A stretch of DNA of 64,000 nt from Porphyromonas macacae DSM 20710 = JCM 13914 (GCF_000379945.1 NZ_KB904124.1:486976-550975), one strand, 5' to 3'; positions 37,178-46,820 are shown, counted from the stretch's first letter. A program made the numbers and translations. Notes: generated by a model from the letters alone, not told the origin.

Positions 37178-38815
37178 CTACTTTCGGTTAAACCATTTTC
37201 TACTATTATTTTCCATTTCTCGAGACAAGGTTTGAAATAGCAGCTCCATGTTATCACTCTTTTTAACTTCTGCTGTTTTTTCTTGATCTATTTTGAAAAA
37301 ACCGATACCGAACAGAGGAGGATCATCATTTATTTCATACACAGTAAAAAGTACAGCCAGATTTTCATCTTCCTTCACGTAATTGATGAACTTACCATTC
37401 ACCCCCCGATATTCTATACCTTCTTTTTCGAGTAAAGCCTTGAGTTCTTTAGTTAAGTGGTATTTCCCTTCTTCATCCTGCCACATACCCAATGATACAT
37501 TGCTGTAAAGATCTACCTTCTGCCACAATAAACTTACATAGGGTTTTTTCGTTTCCTCAAAATAGTAAACTGAGAATAGGTGGCTGTTTTCATTTGTCAC
37601 AGAGTGAAACTGCCCAAAGCTGATTACGTTAGGGTTCTTTTGGCCTCTTTCTCTGGCTGTTTCGATGGTGCCGCCCTGCGTTTCTTCCCATTTTTTTACT
37701 TCAAAGAAATTTGAAGTGTTGAAAAATGTCTTATTTCTATAAGGAAAAGTATCAAAAGTTTTCAAATCTTCTACTTGTGTGTCAAACACTGTATAGGTCA
37801 ACAGGGAATATTGTTCCTTACCGTAAGTTCTTGCCTTCAAGATGATCCTGAAGTAATGCCCCTTAAACTCGTAAGTATCTTCAATGAAACCTTTCTGCTC
37901 ATCAACTTTTGTATCCTCTATTCTGGAGAAGCCATTGGCCTGAACAAACTTTTCGAACTCAGGACTTGATGCATAAGTGGTTTTTTCACTCTGTACGATG
38001 CACATCGAATAGCGCATAACATCCTTTTTGAAAGCATATATAATGCTTGAGCTAAAACGATCTTTGGCTGTGAAATTGTAAGAGCGTCCATTAAATTGAT
38101 TGGAAAAGCTGCTTACATAGAAGCTCCCACGGTCTTTTTCGTATGCCAGAACATCCGCCTGTGTGATTTTTTTATTGGGCATATAGGGCAAAATAAACGG
38201 TTGAATGCCCATCTGCTCAACAATAATTTCCTGAGCCATCATAGTCGGAGATGTAATATAAAACTTTGCAATTCGTTTCTCCTCCGTTTTATTGGGCTCT
38301 ACTTTTACAGTTATACTGCTTTCATTGCTAAAAACCTTAATCCAGGAATAAAGCTCTGTCCCTTCAATTTCCCATGGTACGTCATTATGTTTCAGATTAA
38401 TGGTATAGCTACCGCCATTTTCTCCTGAGGCAATTACAGTATCGGATAGTTCCACCAAAGCTTCGGACCCCATTTGACGTACAGTCAATTTGGCGGATTG
38501 GCTGCCGGCAACGATAGAGACGGTTGCTGTGCGTTCTCTACCGGTAGGATTGGCCTCTGCACTGATAGTAAGTGCATCGGTACCGGAAATCAGCTTAAGC
38601 CATTTACAATCTCCATCCGGTTTCGCAGTCCAGAACTTTGCATTTGTTGTGATCTCTACGACTTTTTCTCCTTTTGTCTTATCAAAATTCACGATCTCTT
38701 CGGACAAATCGAGATAAGTTTCCTTCTGGTTTTTATCCAATTGGTCCAACTCACTGCAACCTGTCATAAAGAATGCAGCAATACAGCCCAATAAAACAAA
38801 TTTTATCTTGTTCAT
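37178..38815 (-). CDS. BACON-domain surface lipoprotein
   Basis: 545 residues. The signal peptide ends FFMTGC, giving a lipoprotein with acidic SELDQLD after the Cys. Two BACON domains follow (EKVVEITTNAKFWTAKPDGDCKWLKLI...TATVSIVAGSQSAKLTVRQMG, then SYTINLKHNDVPWEIEG...IIVEQMG). The C-terminal 320 residues are a beta-rich region of unknown fold. BACON domains often bind carbohydrates or mucin. It lies 46 bases before the protease gene and 19 after the Big_2 lipoprotein gene. Confidence 0.8.
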   Translation of the reverse strand: MNKIKFVLLGCIAAFFMTGCSELDQLDKNQKETYLDLSEEIVNFDKTKGEKVVEITTNAKFWTAKPDGDCKWLKLISGTDALTISAEANPTGRERTATVSIVAGSQSAKLTVRQMGSEALVELSDTVIASGENGGSYTINLKHNDVPWEIEGTELYSWIKVFSNESSITVKVEPNKTEEKRIAKFYITSPTMMAQEIIVEQMGIQPFILPYMPNKKITQADVLAYEKDRGSFYVSSFSNQFNGRSYNFTAKDRFSSSIIYAFKKDVMRYSMCIVQSEKTTYASSPEFEKFVQANGFSRIEDTKVDEQKGFIEDTYEFKGHYFRIILKARTYGKEQYSLLTYTVFDTQVEDLKTFDTFPYRNKTFFNTSNFFEVKKWEETQGGTIETARERGQKNPNVISFGQFHSVTNENSHLFSVYYFEETKKPYVSLLWQKVDLYSNVSLGMWQDEEGKYHLTKELKALLEKEGIEYRGVNGKFINYVKEDENLAVLFTVYEINDDPPLFGIGFFKIDQEKTAEVKKSDNMELLFQTLSREMENNSRKWFNRK

Positions 38816-38834
38816 TACTTTCAGTCTTTAATTA

Positions 38835-40679
38835 TTATTGGCGGGGAAGGGTTGTAAGATTTTGATAAACAGGTTCCGTATAGAAACCATGATCTTCATC
38901 ATATCCCACAAGTATTATATAATATTTGGTATTTGGTTTCTTATTACGACCAAAATAATATCGATCAATCTCTGTATCTCCTCTTAGGATGATGCTTGAT
39001 TGTTTATTTTGTTTATCTCCACTCATGCAGATAAACAGCATATATTTTATTGGATCCTGGCCGTTAACCAATTTGCCTTCTTTCTTGAGATTTTGATAAG
39101 ATTCCACAAAACGAGCACGTTGCATGGTTATATAATATCCATCTTTATTGGTGGTCGTAACTTTACCGGTAAAACCATCGGAGAAAATTTCGGAGATTTC
39201 CAGTTTTATTTGGTTATCTGATTTGACCTTGGGTAGAGTTTTAAAGGAATACGTTTTGATATCGGTTGTCATAACACCTTCGGAATCCAGGCCGTAACAA
39301 TAGAGTATATATTCCGTATCGTCAAATGTTATACCAGAATATTCGTCCAATTGAAGCGAAATAGAGCCTTTTTTCAGTTCTTTTCTCATGGCCTCTTTCC
39401 ATTGATCTGCACCTTGTGCTTTCCAGAAGGCCATGTCAAAATCACTGATTTTCTTGATTTCAGGATCTTGCAGTGTATAATCGTATCTGGCTTTGGACAT
39501 TCCGTAGCAATAGTAGGTCATGTCATCATTGGGAGGGGTGAATGATATTGTAGCAGCAGCCGGTTTAATGTTTGTAACTTCGATCTTAAAGTTTTCCACC
39601 GAAATTTTATTCTGAACGAGAACCTCACAGGATGCTGTTTTTCCTCCGGCTGAGGCTGTAATCGTTGTCTTTCCGGCAGACAAGGCCGTCAATTGCCCGA
39701 ACTCACTTACAATAGCAACCTTTTCGTTGCTTGACTTCCATTCCAGATCCGCAAGAGCATCTTCCGGAATTACATTTGCTGCCAGAACTTGTGTTTGCTC
39801 CACAATCAATTTAAGGTTGGCAGGGGCAATCTCGATTTGTTTTACAGCGTAGTCTTTTTTTACAACCTGAACTTTACAAACGGCAGCATGCTCTCCTGCC
39901 ACAGCCTTAATCTCTGCCGTACCCGGGGCTATCGCATTGATTCGACCGTTAAGAACCGTAGCTGTTTTTTCATCGGAAGAGGTCCATGTAATAACGACAT
40001 CATCAGGTCTATCGGCTTTAACCTCGGCTTCAACAAGCTTTACATCACCGACCTCCATTTTAAGTTCTTTGGGAGAAATGGTCAATTCGTCCACTTTTGC
40101 ATCTCCCAATTTGACATGAAGAATACAAGTGGCAGATTTTGTGCCGGAAACGACTTTGATTTCAGTTTTACCGACACTCAATGCTTTTATTTCACCATCT
40201 GCGACTGTCGCTACTGACTCGTCACTTGACGACCAGACCGGTCTGTCTGTGGCATCAACCGGTACAAGCGTATAATCAAGGTTTAATTTTCCTCCGATTA
40301 TAATCTTAAGTTCATCATGATTGAAGGTTATAGATTGGGTCGGGATCTTTTTCTCGACTACTTGAACAATGCAAGAAGCTGTTTTGCCTCCACTTTTTGC
40401 AAAAATGATTGTTTTTCCCTGCTTCTTGGCCTTAATATTTCCTTCTGAAACTTCCGCTATATTTTTATCGTCTGTAGACCATTCAACCGTCTGATCCGAT
40501 GCGTTAACCGGCAGAATATCTACTTTAATGGTAGCAGACTCTCCTTTAACTAAAGTAACAGTTCGATTGCTGAGTTTTACAGCTTCGACGGGAATGTCCG
40601 GATCGGATTTGGGACTACAGGCAATAAAAACCCATGTAAAAAGAAAGAGCAAGGATAAAGAATTTAATTTGCTTTTCAT
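38835..40679 (-). CDS. Lipoprotein with four tandem Big_2 Ig-like domains
   Basis: 614 residues. The lipobox is FIACS. Four Big_2 repeats of about 80-85 residues follow, each with a Trp-Ser-[ST] core (VEWSTDDKNIAEVSEG, PVWSSSDESVATVADG, ITWTSSDEKTATVLNG, LEWKSSNEKVAIVSEF) and an ending such as GGKTASCEVLV. The last 230 residues form a separate beta-rich domain (NIKPAAATISFTPPNDDMTYYCYG). First gene of the operon; likely a surface adhesin or structural stalk. Confidence 0.85.
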   Translation of the reverse strand: MKSKLNSLSLLFLFTWVFIACSPKSDPDIPVEAVKLSNRTVTLVKGESATIKVDILPVNASDQTVEWSTDDKNIAEVSEGNIKAKKQGKTIIFAKSGGKTASCIVQVVEKKIPTQSITFNHDELKIIIGGKLNLDYTLVPVDATDRPVWSSSDESVATVADGEIKALSVGKTEIKVVSGTKSATCILHVKLGDAKVDELTISPKELKMEVGDVKLVEAEVKADRPDDVVITWTSSDEKTATVLNGRINAIAPGTAEIKAVAGEHAAVCKVQVVKKDYAVKQIEIAPANLKLIVEQTQVLAANVIPEDALADLEWKSSNEKVAIVSEFGQLTALSAGKTTITASAGGKTASCEVLVQNKISVENFKIEVTNIKPAAATISFTPPNDDMTYYCYGMSKARYDYTLQDPEIKKISDFDMAFWKAQGADQWKEAMRKELKKGSISLQLDEYSGITFDDTEYILYCYGLDSEGVMTTDIKTYSFKTLPKVKSDNQIKLEISEIFSDGFTGKVTTTNKDGYYITMQRARFVESYQNLKKEGKLVNGQDPIKYMLFICMSGDKQNKQSSIILRGDTEIDRYYFGRNKKPNTKYYIILVGYDEDHGFYTEPVYQNLTTLPRQ

Positions 40680-40726
40680 TTGGTTAATTTTTGTGGTTAT
40701 TGATTATTAAGGTATCGATACGGTCG

Positions 40727-40734
40727 CAAATATA
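40727..40734 (-). promoter_or_regulatory. -7 box of the surface-protein operon
   Basis: Reads TATATTTG on the minus strand, an exact TAnnTTTG match 48 bases before the Big_2 lipoprotein start. No CAAA lies at the -33 position, so an activator may be needed. Confidence 0.5.
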
Positions 40735-40903
40735 TACAAAAAAATATACTGCGTGCGGAAAGCGTTACAAAATATCGTGTAGATGATGCTTTTTCTTGCT
40801 TTTATTATAGCTCATCCTGTTTTTACCGGAATTGAAGTCAGATTCAAATTTCCATTTTATTCCTTGAGATCTCTTGCTGTAATAATATAATATTGACGGC
40901 AAC

Positions 40904-40937
40904 AAAAAACACCCTCTGAAAATTAAATTCCAAAGGG
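40904..40937 (-). terminator. Terminator of the ICMT-like gene
   Basis: Read leftward, CCCTTTGGAA pairs with TTTTCAGAGGG including two G-U pairs, and is followed by a run of Ts (plus-strand A run at 40904-40909). Confidence 0.7.
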
Positions 40938-40985
40938 CGATCCTTTTTTAGTTTTCTTCAATTTGAAATAAATATATCTGCTTCT

Positions 40986-41501
40986 TTAGTTATCCCAAAG
41001 ATGTTTCATTGCCTTTTCCTCCTGCCGGATACGTATTGCAAGGAAACAGAGATATACCGGCAATCCGAAAGCCAGCGTATACCGGGCATTGCAAAACAGG
41101 GCTAATCCGATCAACTCGGGAATAACATTCAAGTAGTAATTCGGGTGCCTTACTTTCCGAAAGAGAAAACTCTTCTCGATACGCTGATCGGGAACAATAT
41201 AAAGCTTGACTGTCCAGATGTCACGAAGTTTATAAATAACATAAAACAACATGATATATGCAAATCCCATGACTACTACTCCCCATGCAGAGATAAAATT
41301 AAACTCTGCTCCGGAAGAATAAGATTCATATAATGCTGAAAAATAATAAACAATGTGTGCTAATGTCAAGAAAAGCGAGTTAAGTTTGCCATGCTGTACA
41401 GCTCCTTTTTGCAAGAGTGATTTCTCGTTGTGAATGGAGTAAAAAAGAGAGAGCAATCTCAAAGCAAAAAAGAAAATAAAGATGGTTACGATGGTTTGCA
41501 T
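40986..41501 (-). CDS. Isoprenylcysteine carboxyl methyltransferase-like membrane protein
   Basis: 171 residues with about four to five membrane segments. The C-terminal part shows the ICMT/phospholipid methyltransferase pattern: LRDIWTVKLYIVPDQRIEKSFLFRKVRHPNYYLNVIPELIGLAL, ending in IRIRQEEKAMKHLW. In bacteria such proteins methylate small lipids or polyketides rather than prenylcysteine; the substrate is unknown. It stands alone with its own terminator. Confidence 0.8.
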   Translation of the reverse strand: MQTIVTIFIFFFALRLLSLFYSIHNEKSLLQKGAVQHGKLNSLFLTLAHIVYYFSALYESYSSGAEFNFISAWGVVVMGFAYIMLFYVIYKLRDIWTVKLYIVPDQRIEKSFLFRKVRHPNYYLNVIPELIGLALFCNARYTLAFGLPVYLCFLAIRIRQEEKAMKHLWDN

Positions 41502-41531
41502 TTGTAATTCTTAAAGTCTATTCTGTTATAA

Positions 41532-41708
41532 TCAAGTTTCGTTTGTCACTTCTTTGCACATGTACCGGTTGCATTTCCATAAAGCAGGGTTTCTGAATCT
41601 TTTTTCTCCATCATCCATGATTCCCGGCATAAACATATCCCGTTTACACCTTGTACAATCGTAACCCTTTCGTCGTCGATCAAATTTGTAACACTCATAT
41701 TCTTTTAT
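41532..41708 (-). CDS. Possible small Cys-rich protein (no ATG start)
   Basis: A 58-codon leftward frame has the pattern YDCTRCKRDMFMPG and ALWKCNRYMCKE, two Cys pairs that look like a zinc-ribbon knuckle. The frame opens after a stop and has no ATG, GTG or TTG start; the earliest likely codon is ATA at 41708. An overlapping frame from ATG 41698 (50 codons) is less convincing. It may be a degraded gene. Confidence 0.25.
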   Translation of the reverse strand: MKEYECYKFDRRRKGYDCTRCKRDMFMPGIMDDGEKRFRNPALWKCNRYMCKEVTNET

Positions 41709-41752
41709 TTTTGGTTAATAATTATTCTTTACAAATCATTCCACTGCTGTTT

Positions 41753-42409
41753 TCAGGGTTTTGTACATTTGAATGTGAGTATAGACCGGAAATTTGTTGC
41801 TTCCACATTGGATCCGAAGAGTGAAACAAGTTTTTCACAGGCCTTTTTTTTCGTATAATGGGGAGCCAGGAATAAACCTTTCCTGTCCAATACATTTCGG
41901 ACAATCCGGTCTCCGATACGGTTTTCTCCTTTTACATAGAAGCATCCGCAAAATAATCCTCCGGTTTTTAATACACGGAATACTTCTGCAAATGCCTGTT
42001 CTTTGTCGGGAAAAGCTTGAAACCCGTTCATCGAAAGAACGGCATCGAAACAGTTGTCTTCAAATGGAAGATTACCCGCATCACCGCGGATAAGGGTTAA
42101 ATTCTTCAAGCCGCCTTCCCTCGCTCTCCTTTCTGCAATCTCCAACATTTCCGGAGAATAATCGAGTCCCGTAATTTCTGCATTTTGCATACGAAGATAT
42201 TTCTCTGCAGTGAAAACCGCCGTACCTACAGGTAAATCGAGTATTGTTCCTTGAAATTCATCCGGTATCATATCCAGAACGATACGAGCGATTTTATTAT
42301 CGTCTACTCTCCAAAATATGTGCATATAAATCCACGACCACCAGGTTTGCGCAGTCAGTACATCGTCGTAGCGATTCGTCAATTCGGTGTAGGCGTTTTT
42401 CTGCTCCAT
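41753..42409 (-). CDS. SAM-dependent methyltransferase (class I)
   Basis: About 218 residues from Met at 42409. Rossmann-fold motifs: TILDLPVGTAVFT (motif I, with Pro in place of the usual Gly), GLDYSPEMLEIAERRA, GDAGNLPFEDNCFDAVLSMNGFQAFPD. This is the UbiE/Methyltransf_11 type; substrate unknown. The frame extends to 42535, but a promoter and inverted repeat lie inside that extension, so the internal Met (MEQKNAYTEL) is chosen. Confidence 0.82.
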   Translation of the reverse strand: MEQKNAYTELTNRYDDVLTAQTWWSWIYMHIFWRVDDNKIARIVLDMIPDEFQGTILDLPVGTAVFTAEKYLRMQNAEITGLDYSPEMLEIAERRAREGGLKNLTLIRGDAGNLPFEDNCFDAVLSMNGFQAFPDKEQAFAEVFRVLKTGGLFCGCFYVKGENRIGDRIVRNVLDRKGLFLAPHYTKKKACEKLVSLFGSNVEATNFRSILTFKCTKP

Positions 42410-42506
42410 TCTCTTCGTATGAATTTGAATCGTGAAATGATGCGAAATACAGTATCGTAAAAGTATCCGCAGTACACATCGACATTTTTCGGCATAAACT
42501 TCTACT

Positions 42507-42540
42507 TTTACAAAAGTAAAGGCTTTTGTAAACACACAAA
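42507..42540 (-). promoter_or_regulatory. Promoter with overlapping inverted repeat (operator-like)
   Basis: On the minus strand TTTG (42540-42537) and TACTTTTG (42518-42511) are separated by 18 bases. An inverted repeat TTTACAAAAG (42507-42516) / CTTTTGTAAA (42523-42532) lies across the spacer and -7 box. Placement fits repressor control of the methyltransferase gene. Confidence 0.6.
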
Positions 42541-42682
42541 ATCCCTATAAGTGAGTATTCGAGGATGAACCGGTAATCTTTCTATGGTATTTTCTGGAAT
42601 TTGTATGACGATGATCTTCTGAAAATCGAAGAAGAGAAGTTGCGAAAATAAGCTTTTTAGCATGTCTGTCGGTCTCTTGCAC

Positions 42683-42690
42683 TATCTTTG
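42683..42690 (+). promoter_or_regulatory. -7 box of the beta-galactosidase gene
   Basis: TATCTTTG matches the consensus; transcription would start near 42697. The box contains the in-frame TTG codon that would otherwise start the frame, so the real start is the ATG at 42730. Confidence 0.55.
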
Positions 42691-42729
42691 AATAGAATAC
42701 AAATAAAACCAATCCTAATAATATCGATT

Positions 42730-45700
42730 ATGCTTCGCCTGTTACTTCTCTTTTTTTTAACCGGAATAACTTTGCATGCGGGAGAACCATTGAAAGGTTT
42801 CAGATATGCTCGGGAAAAACAACCGACAGGGCACGAATGGGAATCTCCGGAGGAATTGTCGCTGAACAAAGAACAGCCTCGGGCATATTTCTTTTCTTTC
42901 CCGAACAAAGAAGCGGCTCTTAATGTATTGCCCGAAGCCTCCGATTTCGTATCGAGTCTGAATGGTAATTGGAAATTCAAATGGGTTCCCGTACCGGAAG
43001 AAACGCCGGCAAATTTTCAAGATCCCGATTTTGACGACAGCTTTTGGGACGATGTGCGTGTACCGCTTAGCTGGAATATCTATGGTATTCAGCCCGACGG
43101 TACTCAAAAATACGGCGTACCCATCTACGTGAATCAGCCTGTTATCTTTTACCACGAAATAAAGGAGGGTGACTGGAAAAAAGGCGTTATGCGAACTCCG
43201 CCTGCAGACTGGACGGTTTATAAACATCGTAACGAGGTCGGCTCTTTCAGACGTCTTTTCGAAATCCCGGCAGAGTGGAAAGGAAAAGAGGTTTTCATCA
43301 ATTTCGATGGCGTGGATTCTTTCTTTTACCTTTGGGTTAACGGATCGTATGTGGGATTCTCGAAGAACTCGCGCAATGCAGCCCGCTTTCGTATAACTCC
43401 TTATCTCAAGAATGGTGCGAATACTCTGGCCGTGCAGGTTTACCGTAATTCGGACGGTTCTTTTTTGGAAGCTCAGGATATGTTTCGCCTGCCGGGTATT
43501 TACCGGTCGGTCTATTTGACGGCTGTGCCTGCCATACATATTGCCGACCTCGTTGCAATACCCGATTTGGATGCACAGTATAAAAACGGCGTATTGAATG
43601 TCGAATGCCTTATCAAGAATGAAAAAGGGAAATATGCCGGGAAAGGTATGCAGGTAAAGTTTTCTCTTTATGAAAACAAACTTTATTCCGACGAAATCGT
43701 CTCCGATGTGCTTGTCCGGCAGACGGCAGCAATCATTCCCGACAGTGGTTCACAATCCTGTGGTTCGGCAAGAGTGCAATTACATCTGAACGAACCTGAA
43801 CTGTGGAGTGCCGAGCACCCCGGCCGTTACACACTCATTGCGGAACTGACGGATAAAAAAGGTCGCACCGTAGAAACTGTTTCTATCCATACGGCATTCA
43901 GAAAAGTAGAGATCAAAGACACCTCGGCTTCTGAAGATGAATTCGGATTGAGCGGACGTTATTTCTATATCAATGGGAAAACCGTTAAACTGAAAGGTGT
44001 GAACCGGCATGAAACTAATCCGGAAACAGGAAAAGTGATTTCACGCGAACAAATGCAACGGGAAATTATGCTGATGAAGCGGGCGAACATAAACCATGTG
44101 CGTAATTCACACTATCCCGATGATCCGTACTGGTATTATCTGTGTGATAAATACGGTATCTATTTGGAGGACGAAGCCAATATCGAAAGCCATCAATATT
44201 ATTACGGCAAAGCATCGCTATCCCATCCGGTCGAGTGGCGTAATGCCCATGTAGCCAGAGTGATGGAAATGGTGCATAGCACGGTCAACCGACCCAGTGT
44301 AGTGATCTGGTCTTTGGGCAACGAGGCAGGACCCGGTGATAATTTCAAGGCTGCCTATCAGGCCGTTAAAGCATTCGATCGCAGCAGACCTGTTCAATAC
44401 GAAAGAAACAATTCGATTGTGGACATGGGTTCCAACCAGTATCCGAGTATTGCGTGGGTCAATGAAGCCGTCAAAGGGGCCTACGACATCAAGTATCCGT
44501 TCCACATCTCGGAATATGCCCACTCCATGGGTAATGCCTGCGGAAATCTGAAAGATTACTGGCAGGCTATCGAGTCGACGAACTTTTTCTGCGGTGCCGC
44601 CATTTGGGACTGGGTAGATCAGGCGATGTACAACTACACGCCCGAAGGAGTAAAATATCAGGCATACGGGGGAAACTTCGGAGATTATCCAAATGACGGG
44701 CAGTTTGTCATGAATGGAATCATGTTTGCAGACCTTAAGCCCAAACCTCAGTATTTTGAAGTGAAAAAAGTCTACCAGTATGCGGCGTTCGGTCTTGTCG
44801 GAGCGGCTGAGATTGAAGTTTTCAATAAGAACTATTTCATAAATCTCGACGATTATGTGCTGGCATGGCAGATTCTGAAAAACGGAAAAATTGTGGAAGA
44901 AGGAACTTCTTCTGTAAACGGTATCGAAGCACGCAAACGTGCCCTTGTCACATTGCCTGTAAATACGGCAGCTTATCGGGAATCCGATGCCGAATATCTT
45001 CTGAATGTCGGTTTGAAACTGAAAGAAGACAAACCGTGGGCAGAGCAGGGTTATATACAGGCCGAGGAGCAGTTCATACTCAATAAACCGTCTTTAATGC
45101 CTCCGTTACGAAGAGAGATGCCGAAATCCAATTCGTTGACTTCTATGCAAAACGAAAATCTGCTGACGGTGAAAGGCGAGGGGTTTGAGGTGGATTTCGA
45201 TTTGAAAAAAGGAACAATCGACCGGCTTTCTTATCGAAACAAACCGGTTATCGCTTCGGGTAACGGGCCTCGTTTGGAGCCTTTCAGAGCTTTCACCAAT
45301 AACGATAATTGGATTTATGCCAACTGGTTTGCATTGGGTTTGCACAACCTGCAACACCGTGTCACCGGCTTTACTTCGGAAACGCTGAAAGACGGGTCCG
45401 TTATGCTCTCTTTTACCGTGGTGAGTCAGGCTCCTTACGAATCGGAAATCAAAGGAGGCACCTCATCGGGGAAAAACATGATTAATGATCTTAAGGATAA
45501 ACCTTTTACTTTGGATAATTTCCATTTCAATACGCATCAGGTTTGGGTTATCGCTCCGGACGGGACAATCTATTTTAATGCAGCAATCAACAGCAATGAA
45601 AGCAGTGTTATCCTGCCGAGGCTGGGTTATGTAGTCAAAGTGTCGAACCGTTTTGACCGGTTTAATTATTATGGCAGAGGTCCGATGGGAAATTATCCGG

Positions 45701-46734
45701 ACAGGAAAGCAGGTTCTCCGATCGGTTTATACAGTTCTACGGTAGACGAACAAATGGTACCTTTTCCGAAACCGCAGGACTGCGCCAATCATGAGGCGGT
45801 AAGATGGCTTTCACTAACCGACAGTGCCGGTGATGGCATTGAAATCATGGCCGCAGACTCCATGTCTGCACAGATATTGCCTTACTCGGCTTTGGATATG
45901 ACCCTGTGCGGCAATTTACATAATCTCAAAAAGAGCGATGTAAACTACCTGCATTTAGACTGTGCCGTAACCGGGCTTGGAGGTAACAGTTGCGGGCAGG
46001 GCAGCCCCTTGAAACCCGACCGTGTCTATGGCGAAAGCCGTCGCTTTGGTTTTATTCTGAAGCCTCTTTCAAAGAAAGAAGTTGAGCCGGAGTTCGGTAT
46101 CAACTCCCGTCTCACTCCCATTTCAATCGAACAGGATGCTATCGGCAGCATAACTCTGGCAGGAACTTACGGCCCTCTGATGTATAAACTGAATAACGAT
46201 AAAGCTCATCTGTATACACAGTCTTTCGATTTCAGAAAAGGCGGTCAGATTGAAGTGTGGTATAAAGACCTCCCTCAAATAAAGCGGATTATCCGGCTTA
46301 AGCCCGTGGATAAGATAAAAACCGCAGTTGTCAAATCCAGCAGTGAAGAATCCGGTTTTGGAGATGCAACCCACCTTACCGACGGAGAGAATACCACGAT
46401 GTGGCACTCCGTCTACTCTGTTACCGTAGCCAAGTATCCCCATTGGGTGGTTTTCGACGCGGGTGAGGAGAGACTGCTTAAAGGTATGACCTACCTGCCC
46501 CGTCAGGATGGCAGCAATACCGGTGATATCAAAGAGTACGAAGTTTACCTGAGCAGCGATGGCGAACATTGGGATAAGCCTGTGGCAAAAGGAGTATTCG
46601 ACAACAGTAAAAATGAGAAACGGGTTTCTTTTACCGGTAAGAAAAAGGCTCGCTACATCAAGTTCGTGGCACTGAGCGAACAGAATGGCAGAGACTATGC
46701 CAGCGGAGCCGAAATGACCATACTTTCCGATTGA
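42730..46734 (+). CDS. Exported GH2 beta-galactosidase with C-terminal F5/8-type domain
   Basis: About 1334 residues. Signal peptide MLRLLLLFFLTGITLHA. The LacZ-type core has a sugar-binding domain (YVNQPVIFYHEI), Ig-like domain, TIM barrel with acid/base Glu532 (SLGNEAGPGD) and nucleophile Glu595 (HISEYAHSMGNACGN), then the Bgal small-chain domain (RFDRFNYYGRGPMGNYPDRKAGS). The last 140 residues form a discoidin/F5/8-like module (ATHLTDGENTTMWHS, GEHWDKPVAKGVFDN). It probably trims galactose from host glycans in the periplasm or at the surface; a sialidase or hexosaminidase partner is not in the window. No SusC/SusD pair is adjacent. Confidence 0.93.
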   Translation: MLRLLLLFFLTGITLHAGEPLKGFRYAREKQPTGHEWESPEELSLNKEQPRAYFFSFPNKEAALNVLPEASDFVSSLNGNWKFKWVPVPEETPANFQDPDFDDSFWDDVRVPLSWNIYGIQPDGTQKYGVPIYVNQPVIFYHEIKEGDWKKGVMRTPPADWTVYKHRNEVGSFRRLFEIPAEWKGKEVFINFDGVDSFFYLWVNGSYVGFSKNSRNAARFRITPYLKNGANTLAVQVYRNSDGSFLEAQDMFRLPGIYRSVYLTAVPAIHIADLVAIPDLDAQYKNGVLNVECLIKNEKGKYAGKGMQVKFSLYENKLYSDEIVSDVLVRQTAAIIPDSGSQSCGSARVQLHLNEPELWSAEHPGRYTLIAELTDKKGRTVETVSIHTAFRKVEIKDTSASEDEFGLSGRYFYINGKTVKLKGVNRHETNPETGKVISREQMQREIMLMKRANINHVRNSHYPDDPYWYYLCDKYGIYLEDEANIESHQYYYGKASLSHPVEWRNAHVARVMEMVHSTVNRPSVVIWSLGNEAGPGDNFKAAYQAVKAFDRSRPVQYERNNSIVDMGSNQYPSIAWVNEAVKGAYDIKYPFHISEYAHSMGNACGNLKDYWQAIESTNFFCGAAIWDWVDQAMYNYTPEGVKYQAYGGNFGDYPNDGQFVMNGIMFADLKPKPQYFEVKKVYQYAAFGLVGAAEIEVFNKNYFINLDDYVLAWQILKNGKIVEEGTSSVNGIEARKRALVTLPVNTAAYRESDAEYLLNVGLKLKEDKPWAEQGYIQAEEQFILNKPSLMPPLRREMPKSNSLTSMQNENLLTVKGEGFEVDFDLKKGTIDRLSYRNKPVIASGNGPRLEPFRAFTNNDNWIYANWFALGLHNLQHRVTGFTSETLKDGSVMLSFTVVSQAPYESEIKGGTSSGKNMINDLKDKPFTLDNFHFNTHQVWVIAPDGTIYFNAAINSNESSVILPRLGYVVKVSNRFDRFNYYGRGPMGNYPDRKAGSPIGLYSSTVDEQMVPFPKPQDCANHEAVRWLSLTDSAGDGIEIMAADSMSAQILPYSALDMTLCGNLHNLKKSDVNYLHLDCAVTGLGGNSCGQGSPLKPDRVYGESRRFGFILKPLSKKEVEPEFGINSRLTPISIEQDAIGSITLAGTYGPLMYKLNNDKAHLYTQSFDFRKGGQIEVWYKDLPQIKRIIRLKPVDKIKTAVVKSSSEESGFGDATHLTDGENTTMWHSVYSVTVAKYPHWVVFDAGEERLLKGMTYLPRQDGSNTGDIKEYEVYLSSDGEHWDKPVAKGVFDNSKNEKRVSFTGKKKARYIKFVALSEQNGRDYASGAEMTILSD

Positions 46735-46765
46735 AAGAGGAGGAAACAGTGTATCAGCAGACAAA

Positions 46766-46804
46766 AACGACCGCAAAAAGTTTTCAAAGCCTTTTGCGGT
46801 CGTT
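46766..46804. terminator. Hairpin terminator between converging genes
   Basis: A perfect 13-bp stem (AACGACCGCAAAA at 46766-46778 with its complement at 46792-46804) between the beta-galactosidase and the HAD gene. It can serve both strands. Confidence 0.8.
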
Positions 46805-46820
46805 CTCGGTTAAAACAGTA

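Larger units (their letters stand above)
40680..40985. other. Gap with promoter and terminator between operons
   Basis: Contains the -7 box at 40727-40734 for the operon to its left and the terminator at 40904-40937 for the ICMT-like gene to its right. No other structure or ORF is seen. Confidence 0.6.

Noticed and set aside
42410-42535. N-terminal extension of the methyltransferase
   Set aside because: Contains a -33/-7 promoter and an inverted repeat, and its peptide has no methyltransferase sequence.
42688-42729. TTG start of the beta-galactosidase frame
   Set aside because: The TTG is inside the -7 box TATCTTTG; ATG 42730 gives a clean signal peptide.
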